DNA of 8,361 nucleotides, taken from positions 1 to 8,361 of the forward strand of contig DAOVTY010000134.1 in the NCBI GenBank assembly GCA_030632865.1. Direction: 5' to 3'. Origin of the DNA: Bacteroidota bacterium. GTDB taxonomy: Bacteria; Bacteroidota; Bacteroidia; Bacteroidales; Prolixibacteraceae. A program made the position numbers and the translations under genes. This document shows, one piece after another, positions 1 to 6,647 of the stretch. The first letter of the stretch is position 1; each line of letters opens with the position of its first letter. The notes under the pieces were generated by a model that was given only the letters and a program-made list of their open reading frames with translations, searched no databases and was not told the origin of the DNA.

Positions 1-2
1 AA

Positions 3-905
3 CTTTTTGGATTAGCAGGAAAGTTGGTTGTAGATTTATTGGGAATTGTAACTATATTTTTGGCAGTCTCAGGGTTGTTTCATTTCTTTTCACCCAAAAT
101 TATTAGGCGTAGAAAAAAGAGAGAAAAGCAAGTTGCATCTTTGGTTAGTTTCAAGAAGAAAAATCTTCGATGGCACAATGTAGTTGGGTATATTTTTATT
201 TTATTCCTGATTGTAAATACTATTGCGGGTATGTTTTTGCGCCCACCTCTTTTAATCCCAATTGCAAATGCAAAAGTTGGGATAATTCCGTTTACTCACC
301 TTGATAATCCAAATCCATGGTTCGATAAATTACGTAGAGTGGAATGGAATGAATCCTCAAAACAATATATTTTTTCCACTTCAGAAGGGATGTTTTATGC
401 TGAAGAAACATTAACACAATCGCTGGTTCCTGCACCTTCGCAGCCGCCTGTTAGTATTATGGGTTGTAATGTTTTAGAGTCTATAGATAACCAAACTTAC
501 TTGGTGGGATCGTTTAGTGGTATGTTTTTGTGGGATATAAAAACTGGTGCTGTTTACGACTATTTTACAAGGCAGCCTCAAACTGCCACGCAAACTATGT
601 CTAGGCCAACCTCTGCAAATATGGTTACTGGTTTGGTTAAAGGAAAAGAGTCCTCTTTTTGGTTCGATTTTAGTGGAGGCGCAATTGGTTTAACTGATCA
701 TGAGTTTCCCGAAATGACAGAGGAAATTATAAAAAGTTCTCCCATGTCGTTATGGAATGTAGCACTGGAAATACACACCGGACGAATATTTGAAAATATT
801 TTGGGACCATTTTATATTCTATTTGTTCCGTTGGCCGGAATCTGCGTTTTGTTGGTATTAATAAGTGGCTTTTTTATGTGGTGGTTGGTTTATAAAAAGA
901 AATAG
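3..905 (+). CDS. PepSY-associated transmembrane protein, C-terminal part (5' end outside window)
   Basis: The reading frame is open from the left edge (first whole codon at nt 3), so the true start lies upstream; the TTG at 24 is an internal codon. About 300 residues are visible, ending at TAG 903-905. The fragment opens with LFGLAGKLVVDLLGI, which resembles the segment leading into a membrane helix in PepSY-associated TM proteins. It continues with a first hydrophobic helix, a basic loop (IIRRRKKREK), a second helix beginning HNVVGYIFIL, a roughly 160-residue probably periplasmic region, then IHTGRIFENILG and a last strongly hydrophobic helix ending MWWLVYKKK. Such inner-membrane proteins are often found with iron or siderophore uptake genes, but no such gene is visible here. 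Family assignment rests on the helix layout and the IHTGRIF-type motif. The PepSY domain itself would lie mostly upstream and is not seen. The gene is convergent with the methyltransferase, with 23 nt between them. Confidence 0.75.
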   Translation, partial: LFGLAGKLVVDLLGIVTIFLAVSGLFHFFSPKIIRRRKKREKQVASLVSFKKKNLRWHNVVGYIFILFLIVNTIAGMFLRPPLLIPIANAKVGIIPFTHLDNPNPWFDKLRRVEWNESSKQYIFSTSEGMFYAEETLTQSLVPAPSQPPVSIMGCNVLESIDNQTYLVGSFSGMFLWDIKTGAVYDYFTRQPQTATQTMSRPTSANMVTGLVKGKESSFWFDFSGGAIGLTDHEFPEMTEEIIKSSPMSLWNVALEIHTGRIFENILGPFYILFVPLAGICVLLVLISGFFMWWLVYKKK

Positions 906-928
906 TGAAGTACGCAGTAGCATTTATT

Positions 929-1666
929 TTATTTCGAGCAGCTTAATACTAACGGCAAACTTCTTTCTCCAAATTCATCTTTTTTGAAGCTAGAGAAGAG
1001 TTCGATGTTTAAAAATCCTGATTTTATTAATAGTTGAACTAATTGGGTACTTTTTAACGGTAAAAGAGGAGTCTCGTTTGATACCGTTTTATTCTCTTTT
1101 TTAAACAGCAAATCAGTTTTAAACTGAATTATAGTGTTCTCATTTGCAAATTTATAATTTCGAATAAATTTTATTTTATCAGTTTCAATTATAGGAAGTT
1201 CCGAAATTTGTTCGCTCATAATAAAATCATAATTAAGAATTTGAATTAGAAATTTGCCTCCGGTATTTAAAACATTATAAACTCCTTCCAGCATTTTTTC
1301 AACCAGTTTTTTTGTCTGTAAATGAACCATAGTATTTCCAAAACACAAAACAGAATCGAACTTAGCAGTCTTAAAATCTTTTTGAAGCTCTAACATATTT
1401 CCGGTTTTGAAACTTAGGTTTACATGGCTATTCAATTTTTTTGCTTGTTTTAGCAAATCCTCGTTTAAATCTATGCCGGTAACAATAGCACTATTTTTAG
1501 CCAGGTTAAAAGCTAAATCTCCGGTTGCACATCCAATGTCTAGAATTTGTTTTTTGTGTAAATCTCCAATGCAGTTTTGCACAAACTTTAATTGTATTGG
1601 TTTATACGGAAATATTTCGGAATAGTATTTTGAAATGGAGCTATAAAACTGATTTTGTTTATGCAT
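929..1666 (-). CDS. Class I SAM-dependent methyltransferase
   Basis: This 245-residue protein is a cytoplasmic Rossmann-fold methyltransferase. Motif I is ILDIGCATGD (residues 41-50), the glycine-rich SAM-binding loop. An acidic residue closes strand beta-2 at D66 in VTGIDLN, contacting the SAM ribose in this family. FDSVLCFGNTMVHL (103-116) matches the motif IV region, and LNTGGKFLIQILNY (133-146) is the usual strand beta-5 stretch. The C-terminal third (about 150-245) is a cap-like region that would set the substrate, but its sequence does not tell me what is methylated. The start is supported by an in-frame TAA two codons upstream of the ATG. The gene lies 45 nt downstream of the ADP-forming ligase gene on the same strand, so they are probably co-transcribed, although no functional link is evident. 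Members of this broad family act on small molecules, quinones, tRNA or proteins. Confidence 0.85.
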   Translation of the reverse strand: MHKQNQFYSSISKYYSEIFPYKPIQLKFVQNCIGDLHKKQILDIGCATGDLAFNLAKNSAIVTGIDLNEDLLKQAKKLNSHVNLSFKTGNMLELQKDFKTAKFDSVLCFGNTMVHLQTKKLVEKMLEGVYNVLNTGGKFLIQILNYDFIMSEQISELPIIETDKIKFIRNYKFANENTIIQFKTDLLFKKENKTVSNETPLLPLKSTQLVQLLIKSGFLNIELFSSFKKDEFGERSLPLVLSCSK

Positions 1667-1711
1667 TATTTACTATGTATATTTTTTGCTTGAGCAGTAA
1701 AATTAAGAAAC

Positions 1712-3769
1712 TTACTTCTCAATTCGGATTCTGGCATCAACAGTTAAAATTTCATTTTCGTTACCTAAGAGTGGATTAATGTCGATCTCTTTTATTTGTG
1801 TCGCAAAGCGTAACAGGCTCGAAAGGCGAACCAAAATATCGGCGTATAGATTTATATTAATACCTTTTTGTTTACGGTAGCCTTTTAAAATTTTATACGA
1901 TTTTAAACTTTTTATCATCGACAATGCATCAGTGTGCGATAATGGAGCCAATCCGGAAGCAACATCTTTTAATACCTCAACATAAATTCCTCCCATTCCG
2001 CATAAAATTACATGACCAAAATCTTGCTCATAAGTTGCACCTAAAAATAATTCGATTCCCGATGCCATTTTTGCAATTAAAACTCCGGTAACACATTCTA
2101 TCCCAAATAAATGATGAAATTCTTTTCTAACTTCACCTAAATTTCTAATATTTAAAATAACTCCTCCAACATCGGTTTTATGCACTGGCCCCACCACCTT
2201 CATTACAAGTGGAAACCCAATGTTCATTGCAGCCAAAACAGCCTGGCTTTCATTCTCCGCAACAATTTCTTTAACGCGAGGAATTCCTGCTGCATCTAAT
2301 AGTTTATGAATTATATCTGGCGGTTGATAACCATTTTCAGAATTTTTAATTATTCTCTTAATTTGATCAACGTCAATTCCATCCATAAATATTTCATTGT
2401 CAGTAGGTTTTGGGGTATTCATCACTTTTGTGAGTGCACGTCCCAATAATACCTCGTCGGGGAAATTTACATTGCCATGAGAAAGAAAATGTGCCACGTC
2501 TTTTTTTACGTTGATTAATGATGGTAATATTGGATAAATAGGTTTTTTGCAGTAGTGCATTTTTTTGTCAAGAACATTGTAAACATCACTAATTGGAAAC
2601 AATCCGGGACTGCCAAAAATTACTGCCATTCCATCAACATCAAAATCATTTTCGCAGGCATCAATAATATCTCCAAGTTGTTCAGCTGTTCCGGTTGCCA
2701 GAAAGTCTATGGGGTTTTCTACTGATGAACCTGGAAAAAGTCTTTCTAATAAAGCTGACTTTTTTGCAGAATCTTCGATTTGAGGAATTTTTAACCCACC
2801 ATTTTCCAAGGCGTCTGTAAGCATTACTCCCGGACCTCCAGCATGTGTAATAATGGCTAATTTTTCCCCTTCTAATTCATTGCACATAAAAATATTTGCC
2901 ACTGTGGTTAACTCCTCCCTGCCATAACAACGTACAATTCCTGCTTTCCTGAAAAGTGCGTCAACTGCAGCGTCGGAGCTTGTTAGTGCCCCGGTATGCG
3001 ACGATGCAGCTCGACTTCCTGCAGACGAACTGCCCGCTTTAATTGCAGCTATTTTACACCCTTTTTTTATGAGAGAAGTTGCGTGATAAAGTAATTTGTC
3101 AGGGTTTTTAATATTTTCGATGTAAAGCAGTTTTACTTTTGGGCTAACACCGGGTTCGTAATTTTCATCGAGATATGCCAAAATATCTTCTACACCAGTT
3201 TGTGCGCTGTTTCCAACCGAAAAAACATTGGCAAACTGTAGTCCTTTTGGAATTCCCGATTCTATAATAAATACAGCTGTTGCACCCGAACCTGAAATGA
3301 AATCGCAACCTAGCGAAGTTAATTTAGGAATTGGTGTAGTGAAAACACTGGCGTGAGATGGTGTCATTACTCCAATACAATTTGGACCAATTAAACAGCC
3401 ATTATTTTTATTTACAATCTCGGTTATTTTAATCTCAAGTTTTTTACCGGCGATATTTGTCTCTCCAAAACCGGCAGAGATTATTATAAATGCTTTTGTA
3501 TTTTTCTGTTCAGCCAAAACAGTAATTGCATGCAAACATAAATGCGCCGGAATAGCAAGTACAGCTAAATCAACCGGGGGTAAATCTTCAACTTTATTAA
3601 AGGTAGTTATTTCTTGAACGGATGTATCTTTGGGATTAACTGCATATAAATCTCCCATAAATCCATTATCGATAAGGTTTTTTACAATTTTACCACCGGG
3701 CTTAAATATATTATTTGAAGCACCTACAATTGCAATGCTTTCAGGATGAAGTAATTTTTCGTTAATCAT
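1712..3769 (-). CDS. Acetate/acyl-CoA ligase (ADP-forming), fused alpha-beta subunits
   Basis: This 685-residue protein belongs to the NDP-forming acyl-CoA synthetase superfamily, which converts acyl-CoA + ADP + Pi to acid + CoA + ATP and makes ATP during fermentation, commonly from acetyl-CoA. The order is alpha then beta. The N-terminal CoA-binding Rossmann domain carries SIAIVGASNN (11-20). Two succinyl-CoA-ligase-like domains follow, with YIENIK (E218) and SSHTGAL (256-262), whose H258 is the likely phosphohistidine. A linker lies around 450-470, then a C-terminal ATP-grasp domain with FPLVMKVVGPVHKTDVGGV (519-537, H530) and a CGMGGIYVEVLKD segment (590-602), ending EIDINPLL (661-668). 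The length suits the fused two-subunit form, with no added GNAT domain as in Pat-type acetyltransferases. An in-frame TAG abuts the ATG, fixing the start. Substrate range (acetate, propionate, branched or aryl acids) cannot be read from sequence. It is the first gene of a probable two-gene unit with the downstream methyltransferase and is divergent from the secreted beta-protein gene. Confidence 0.9.
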   Translation of the reverse strand: MINEKLLHPESIAIVGASNNIFKPGGKIVKNLIDNGFMGDLYAVNPKDTSVQEITTFNKVEDLPPVDLAVLAIPAHLCLHAITVLAEQKNTKAFIIISAGFGETNIAGKKLEIKITEIVNKNNGCLIGPNCIGVMTPSHASVFTTPIPKLTSLGCDFISGSGATAVFIIESGIPKGLQFANVFSVGNSAQTGVEDILAYLDENYEPGVSPKVKLLYIENIKNPDKLLYHATSLIKKGCKIAAIKAGSSSAGSRAASSHTGALTSSDAAVDALFRKAGIVRCYGREELTTVANIFMCNELEGEKLAIITHAGGPGVMLTDALENGGLKIPQIEDSAKKSALLERLFPGSSVENPIDFLATGTAEQLGDIIDACENDFDVDGMAVIFGSPGLFPISDVYNVLDKKMHYCKKPIYPILPSLINVKKDVAHFLSHGNVNFPDEVLLGRALTKVMNTPKPTDNEIFMDGIDVDQIKRIIKNSENGYQPPDIIHKLLDAAGIPRVKEIVAENESQAVLAAMNIGFPLVMKVVGPVHKTDVGGVILNIRNLGEVRKEFHHLFGIECVTGVLIAKMASGIELFLGATYEQDFGHVILCGMGGIYVEVLKDVASGLAPLSHTDALSMIKSLKSYKILKGYRKQKGININLYADILVRLSSLLRFATQIKEIDINPLLGNENEILTVDARIRIEK

Positions 3770-3826
3770 CTACTTTTTTTTGACTCGTTAAAAATATGAA
3801 TTTCTAATTCAATCATTGCTGATAAA

Positions 3827-3842
3827 TTTCAATTAATTGAAA
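3827..3842. promoter_or_regulatory. Perfect 16-bp palindrome, possible operator
   Basis: TTTCAATTAATTGAAA is its own reverse complement. It lies 57 nt from the ligase ATG and 80 nt from the secreted-protein ATG, a position from which a dimeric regulator could affect either gene. It is made almost wholly of A and T, so a palindrome of this length somewhere in the window is not very improbable by chance. No regulator is encoded next to it. The operator role is inference from symmetry and location only. Confidence 0.3.
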
Positions 3843-3894
3843 GTGAATAACATTTTTTTAGTTGCAACTATTAAGATTATGTTTATTGATTTAT

Positions 3895-3902
3895 TACTTT
3901 CG
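3895..3902 (+). promoter_or_regulatory. Weak Bacteroidota -7-like element for the beta-barrel gene
   Basis: TACTTTCG matches five of the six fixed positions of the Bacteroidota -7 consensus TAnnTTTG. It would start transcription roughly 14 nt before the ATG at 3923. No TTTG/TTG -33 element is seen at the usual spacing of about 20 nt, so this is only a candidate. Confidence 0.22.
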
Positions 3903-3922
3903 TTTTCAGAAAAATAATTTTA

Positions 3923-4900
3923 ATGAAGAAACTGCTTTTAATATCATTTATATTCTTATCGTTAATAGTAAATTCTCAAGATTTTGAATATCAGGTTTTA
4001 TTCGAAGGAATAGGAGATAATCGAGAGTTTTTTAGTGCTAAAGCGCATTCGCAAACTATTTTGGGAGCGCGCGGTGCTTTTGAGGTTGGTGTTGATATTG
4101 ATGGGCATAAATTGCGAGGTGGATTGAGCCAGCTTTTTGAATTTGGTAGCGAGATCGATTATCATACTCCTAAATTAGCAATGTACTATCAGTTCAATAA
4201 TGAGCAAGCTGAGTTTGCTTTTGGTGCATTTCCGCGGCGTGGTAAAATTGACTTTCCACTTGCAATGTTAACCGACACTCTATTATATTATCGTCCAAAT
4301 ATTGAAGGTTTGTTTGGACAGTTTAATTGGGACTGGGGACACCAGAACGGCTTTGTTGATTGGGTTAGCCGACAAACAGAAACAGATCGTGAGAATTTTA
4401 TGGTAGGTTTTTCAGGAGAAATGGGGCACAAAAATTTATTCGTTCAAAATTACCTGATGCTTTATCACGATGCTGGAACATCGATTTATTCTCCAGAAAT
4501 ACATATTAAAGATTACATGGGTTTTGCCTTGCAAGGAGGAATTCGAACTTCTGAAAAATCAAAAATAGTGGGGTCTGTAAAAGCTGGTATTTTGGCATCT
4601 TCTTATCGAGAACGATCTGTGACAGATGGATTTATTAATGCTACAAGTTTTTTTGCTGAAATTCAAGGCCAGTATAAAACTTTTGGTATTAAATCGGTAC
4701 TAAATTCTGGAGGTGGTCATCAGTTTGCATTTGGCGACCAATTTTACAGATTAAACGACTATTTGCGTACCGATGTAATTTGGTATTTTATAAATCACGA
4801 AAAAGTGAAAGGTCGCTTCAACTACTCGTTTCATTTAATTGAATGGAACGATATTGATCAACAGCAACAACTCTCGATAATTTATGTTTTTGGTAGGTAA
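3923..4900 (+). CDS. Secreted protein, probable outer-membrane beta-barrel, family unknown
   Basis: I do not recognise a family for this 325-residue protein. It starts with a clear Sec signal peptide: KK, then a hydrophobic core LLLISFIFLSLIV, with probable signal peptidase I cleavage near NSQ/DF (about residue 18-20). There is no lipobox cysteine. The mature part is dominated by alternating polar/hydrophobic stretches with aromatic residues, such as FAFGAFPRRG, FFAEIQGQYKTFG, VIWYFINHEKVKGRFNYSFHLIEW and a closing QLSIIYVFGR. A C-terminal strand ending in an aromatic-Gly-Arg is typical of proteins inserted into the outer membrane by BAM. The composition suggests 12 or more beta strands, as in a porin-like channel or structural barrel. 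A distinctive conserved-looking stretch is DFPLAMLTDTLLYYRPNIEG (110-129). It stands alone: divergent from the ligase and 341 nt from the next gene. The substrate is unknown; a non-barrel beta-rich secreted protein is the alternative. Confidence 0.7.
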   Translation: MKKLLLISFIFLSLIVNSQDFEYQVLFEGIGDNREFFSAKAHSQTILGARGAFEVGVDIDGHKLRGGLSQLFEFGSEIDYHTPKLAMYYQFNNEQAEFAFGAFPRRGKIDFPLAMLTDTLLYYRPNIEGLFGQFNWDWGHQNGFVDWVSRQTETDRENFMVGFSGEMGHKNLFVQNYLMLYHDAGTSIYSPEIHIKDYMGFALQGGIRTSEKSKIVGSVKAGILASSYRERSVTDGFINATSFFAEIQGQYKTFGIKSVLNSGGGHQFAFGDQFYRLNDYLRTDVIWYFINHEKVKGRFNYSFHLIEWNDIDQQQQLSIIYVFGR

Positions 4901-5071
4901 TTATTTTTATCGCATAATTTACTCATTCCATTAAATCCATATTTATCTTACTTTATCAAAATTTCAGAAATATTTTTTGTTTTAATGTTGTATAACATAT
5001 TTCTCTGAATGCAATTCTATTTTTTTTAAAAGCTCGGTTTATAGTTTAATGTAACTGATAGATTTTCAGTA

Positions 5072-5119
5072 ATTAACATTTATTAACAAACGAATTTGCT
5101 CGTAGTTTTTGTTATTAAT
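5072..5119. repeat. ATTAACA direct repeat and overlapping loose inverted repeat
   Basis: ATTAACA occurs at 5072-5078 and again at 5082-5088, exactly 10 bp apart, so both copies face the same side of the helix. The second copy also begins the left arm (ATTAACAAACGA, 5082-5093) of an imperfect inverted repeat whose right arm is TCGTAGTTTTTGTTATTAAT (5100-5119); ACGA/TCGT and CAAA/TTTG pair, with interruptions. Such an arrangement can be a regulator binding site. The extended word TATTAACAA (5081-5089) recurs at 6511-6519 downstream of the ROK gene. AT-richness makes chance matches likely. Confidence 0.3.
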
Positions 5120-5175
5120 TCACCTGTTTAAATTGATATTCTTACAATACAAGGATAACTTTACGAAATATTTTA

Positions 5176-5186
5176 TAAACTGTTTA
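5176..5186. promoter_or_regulatory. 11-bp palindrome TAAACTGTTTA, possible operator of the ROK gene
   Basis: Arms TAAAC and GTTTA are perfect inverted repeats around a single central T. The site is 56-66 nt upstream of the ROK start codon and overlaps the place where a -33 element would lie for the TAACTTGC element at 5208. A repressor bound here would block transcription, and ROK regulators such as NagC and Mlc commonly autoregulate. The same palindrome is not seen upstream of the ribulokinase gene. Confidence 0.3.
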
Positions 5187-5194
5187 CATATTAC

Positions 5195-5216
5195 ATAAAA
5201 AACGAGCTAACTTGCA
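5195..5216 (+). promoter_or_regulatory. Putative promoter/operator block of ROK gene, repeated upstream of araB
   Basis: ATAAAAAAC (5195-5203) is followed by TAACTTGCA (5208-5216), 34 nt before the ROK ATG. TAACTTGC resembles a degenerate Bacteroidota -7 box (TAnnTTTG, four of six fixed positions). The same two words, ATAAAAAAC and TAnnTTGCA, occur at 7139-7156 upstream of the ribulokinase gene, with 4 nt less between them. The function as promoter is inferred from position and similarity. Confidence 0.3.
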
Positions 5217-5241
5217 ATCGATTTTAACTGAAACTAGATAA

Positions 5242-6468
5242 ATGTTATTTAACGTAGATTTTAAAATAGCAGACTTGTCGGGAAACGAATTGAAAAAATA
5301 CCGACATAAAAAACGAATTCTTCGCTTGCTTTATAAGCACGGAAATCTTTCGGCGCCACAAATATGCAAGCATATTAATGTGAGTTTGCCAACTGCATTT
5401 ACTCTGTTAAATGATTTGGTTTCTTCTGAATATATTGTTTCAAAAGGTGTCGGGGAGTCTAAAGGTGGGAGGAAGCCACTTCTTTATGGTTTAGCAAAAG
5501 AATCGCTCTTTGTTATTGCCTGCGATATGGGGCGCTATTTGACAAGAATGACCATATTTAATACCCACAATGAACAGGTAACTTCTATAATAACCATTGA
5601 AACCTCGATTGATGATTCGGAATTAGAGGATAAACTTTATCAAAGTGCAAACGATTTGATAAAGGAATATAATATTCCATATCAGAAAATATTTGGTATT
5701 GGAATCGATATGCCAGGACTAGTTGATTCTCAAAGAGGTATAAACTATACGATTAAAGATGAGTCGCTACAAAAAATTGAAGAACGAATTCAACAAAAAT
5801 TTAATAAACTCGTATGTATCGATAATGATGCAAGAATGCAGGCTTTTGGTGAATATATTTTTGGGAAAGCAAAAGGTAAAAACGAGGCGATTGTTATCAA
5901 TTGGAATTGGGGAATAGGTTTGGGAATTATTATTCACGGGAAAATTTATAAAGGTACCTCAGGTTTTGCGGGGGAGTTGTCGCACCTAAAAATGGTTGAC
6001 AACGGAAAATTATGTATTTGCGGAAAGACAGGTTGCTTAGAAACAATTGCATCGTCGCATGCCCTGATTGATTATGCTAACGAAGGCATTGAAAACAATG
6101 TTGTAACCCAACTTAGTAGCATTGTTAAAACTGGTTCAAGAAAATTAACAGTTGAGGACATTATAGGAGCTGCTAATCTTGGCGATGAATTTTCCATCTC
6201 AATTTTATCAAAAATAGGAATGGCGCTTGGAAAAGGGCTATCATATATTATTCAACTTTTGAATCCTGAAATAATTGTATTAAGTGGTAAGTTGGCAAAA
6301 GCCAATCAGTTTGTATTAATCCCTATCCAGCAATCATTAAACAAATATTGTTTACAAAAGATAAGCTCCAATTCGGAAATAGTAATCTCAGATATCTCTG
6401 AAAGCTCTGGTTTGCTTGGAGTAACTGCGACGTTGTATCATAAAATTTTTAGCGATATGATAACTTAA
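5242..6468 (+). CDS. ROK-family transcriptional regulator (NagC/Mlc/XylR type)
   Basis: This 408-residue protein has an N-terminal winged helix-turn-helix (about 20-85: KKRILRLLYKHG, APQICKHINVSLPTAFTLLNDLV, wing GGRKPLLYGL) and a C-terminal ROK sugar-kinase-like domain (about 90-400). The ROK zinc site is intact: H248 in GELSHLK and C258, C260, C265 in CICGKTGCLE, close to the Mlc numbering. The residues that bind sugar in ROK kinases are also kept (N195-D196 in DNDA, E245, H248, E267). By contrast the ATP loop DxGGTxx is DMGRYLT (95-101) and the second phosphate loop is NWNWGIGLGI (220-229), so it should be a non-catalytic sugar sensor. An in-frame TAA directly precedes the ATG, fixing the start. 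It lies upstream of a co-oriented ribulokinase gene, so it probably controls pentose utilisation, though the effector is not evident from sequence. The IS between them is probably a later insertion. Confidence 0.9.
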   Translation: MLFNVDFKIADLSGNELKKYRHKKRILRLLYKHGNLSAPQICKHINVSLPTAFTLLNDLVSSEYIVSKGVGESKGGRKPLLYGLAKESLFVIACDMGRYLTRMTIFNTHNEQVTSIITIETSIDDSELEDKLYQSANDLIKEYNIPYQKIFGIGIDMPGLVDSQRGINYTIKDESLQKIEERIQQKFNKLVCIDNDARMQAFGEYIFGKAKGKNEAIVINWNWGIGLGIIIHGKIYKGTSGFAGELSHLKMVDNGKLCICGKTGCLETIASSHALIDYANEGIENNVVTQLSSIVKTGSRKLTVEDIIGAANLGDEFSISILSKIGMALGKGLSYIIQLLNPEIIVLSGKLAKANQFVLIPIQQSLNKYCLQKISSNSEIVISDISESSGLLGVTATLYHKIFSDMIT

Positions 6469-6551
6469 GTCCACTATTTATAAATTAAAATTAAAAATTA
6501 TTTGAGTAATTATTAACAATTAAATTAAAGTCTATGCGAAAGATTATTTTA
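6469..6551. other. AT-rich spacer between ROK gene and IS left end
   Basis: This stretch of about 80 nt is almost purely A/T (including repeated AATTAAA-like words) and holds a second copy of TATTAACAA (6511-6519). No stem with a T run suitable as a terminator is seen, so read-through from the ROK gene into the IS is possible. It is probably the left part of the original ROK-araB intergenic region. Confidence 0.4.
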
Positions 6552-6565
6552 ATTGAAAGAATTTC

Positions 6566-6581
6566 TCGAGGCTTGCCTCGG
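6566..6581 (+). repeat. IS left-end subterminal hairpin
   Basis: CGAGGC (6567-6572) pairs perfectly with GCCTCG (6575-6580) around TT, with an added T-G wobble at 6566/6581. The apex CTTG and the GGCTTGCC core are the same as in the right-end hairpin. In IS200/IS605 elements such imperfect hairpins are bound by the TnpA dimer as single-stranded DNA and set the nearby cleavage site. Confidence 0.7.
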
Positions 6582-6595
6582 CGTCAAGAGGAAAG

Positions 6596-6619
6596 TATGA
6601 AAACCAATAAATTTTCATA
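6596..6619 (+). promoter_or_regulatory. Hairpin in tnpA leader (8-bp stem, 8-nt loop)
   Basis: TATGAAAA (6596-6603) and TTTTCATA (6612-6619) are perfect reverse complements around an 8-nt loop. It lies inside the IS between the left-end hairpin and tnpA. IS200 is known to carry leader structures that end incoming transcription or hide the translation start, and this may play a similar part. The stem is A/T-rich, so by itself it is only moderately stable. Confidence 0.45.
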
Positions 6620-6636
6620 ACGCTTTGAAAAAGCGT
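6620..6636 (+). promoter_or_regulatory. Second tnpA leader hairpin, abutting the first
   Basis: ACGCTTT (6620-6626) pairs perfectly with AAAGCGT (6630-6636) around GAA. It starts at the very next base after the 6596-6619 hairpin and is followed by ATTTTC, 11 nt before the tnpA ATG. It could stack on the first hairpin in mRNA and limit ribosome access, or act as a weak terminator. Function is inferred from position and from known control of IS200. Confidence 0.5.
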
Positions 6637-6647
6637 ATTTTCACTTC

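Larger units (their letters stand above)
3770..3922. other. Divergent intergenic region (ligase / beta-barrel gene)
   Basis: These 153 nt separate the divergent starts of the ADP-forming ligase and the secreted beta-protein, so they must hold both promoters. The DNA is very AT-rich with T runs. It contains a perfect 16-bp palindrome (3827-3842) and a weak -7-like element facing the plus-strand gene (3895-3902). On the minus strand, TATTTTTA (complement of 3789-3796) is a possible but unconvincing -7 element for the ligase. I see no small ORF or structured RNA. Confidence 0.6.
4901..5241. other. 341-nt AT-rich non-coding region upstream of the ROK regulator
   Basis: No credible ORF lies here. 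It contains a 14-nt near-palindrome (4985-4998, ATGTT/AACAT arms), a short ACTGA/TCAGT inverted repeat (5054-5070), a direct repeat of ATTAACA spaced by one helical turn (5072-5078, 5082-5088), a loose inverted repeat spanning 5082-5119, the TAAACTGTTTA palindrome (5176-5186) and a promoter-like element (5195-5216). No GC-rich terminator is visible after the upstream gene. The length and repeat content suggest a regulated promoter region. A small RNA cannot be excluded from sequence alone. Confidence 0.5.

Noticed and set aside
24..26. TTG as the start of the first protein
   Set aside because: The frame is open to the window edge and the residues before it (LFGLAGK) fit the family, so the gene starts upstream.
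1407..1779. Two plus-strand open frames over the methyltransferase and the 3' end of the ligase gene
   Set aside because: They are antisense to well-supported genes with clear motifs, show no domain features and no plausible start context.
4899..4919. AATTAT/ATAATT stem after the beta-barrel gene as terminator
   Set aside because: The stem is A/T only, has a 9-nt loop and no clear T run after it; it is too weak to call.
4985..4998. ATGTT/AACAT near-palindrome as an operator
   Set aside because: It has short A/T-rich arms far from either flanking start codon (about 245 nt from the ROK start), and nothing else supports it.
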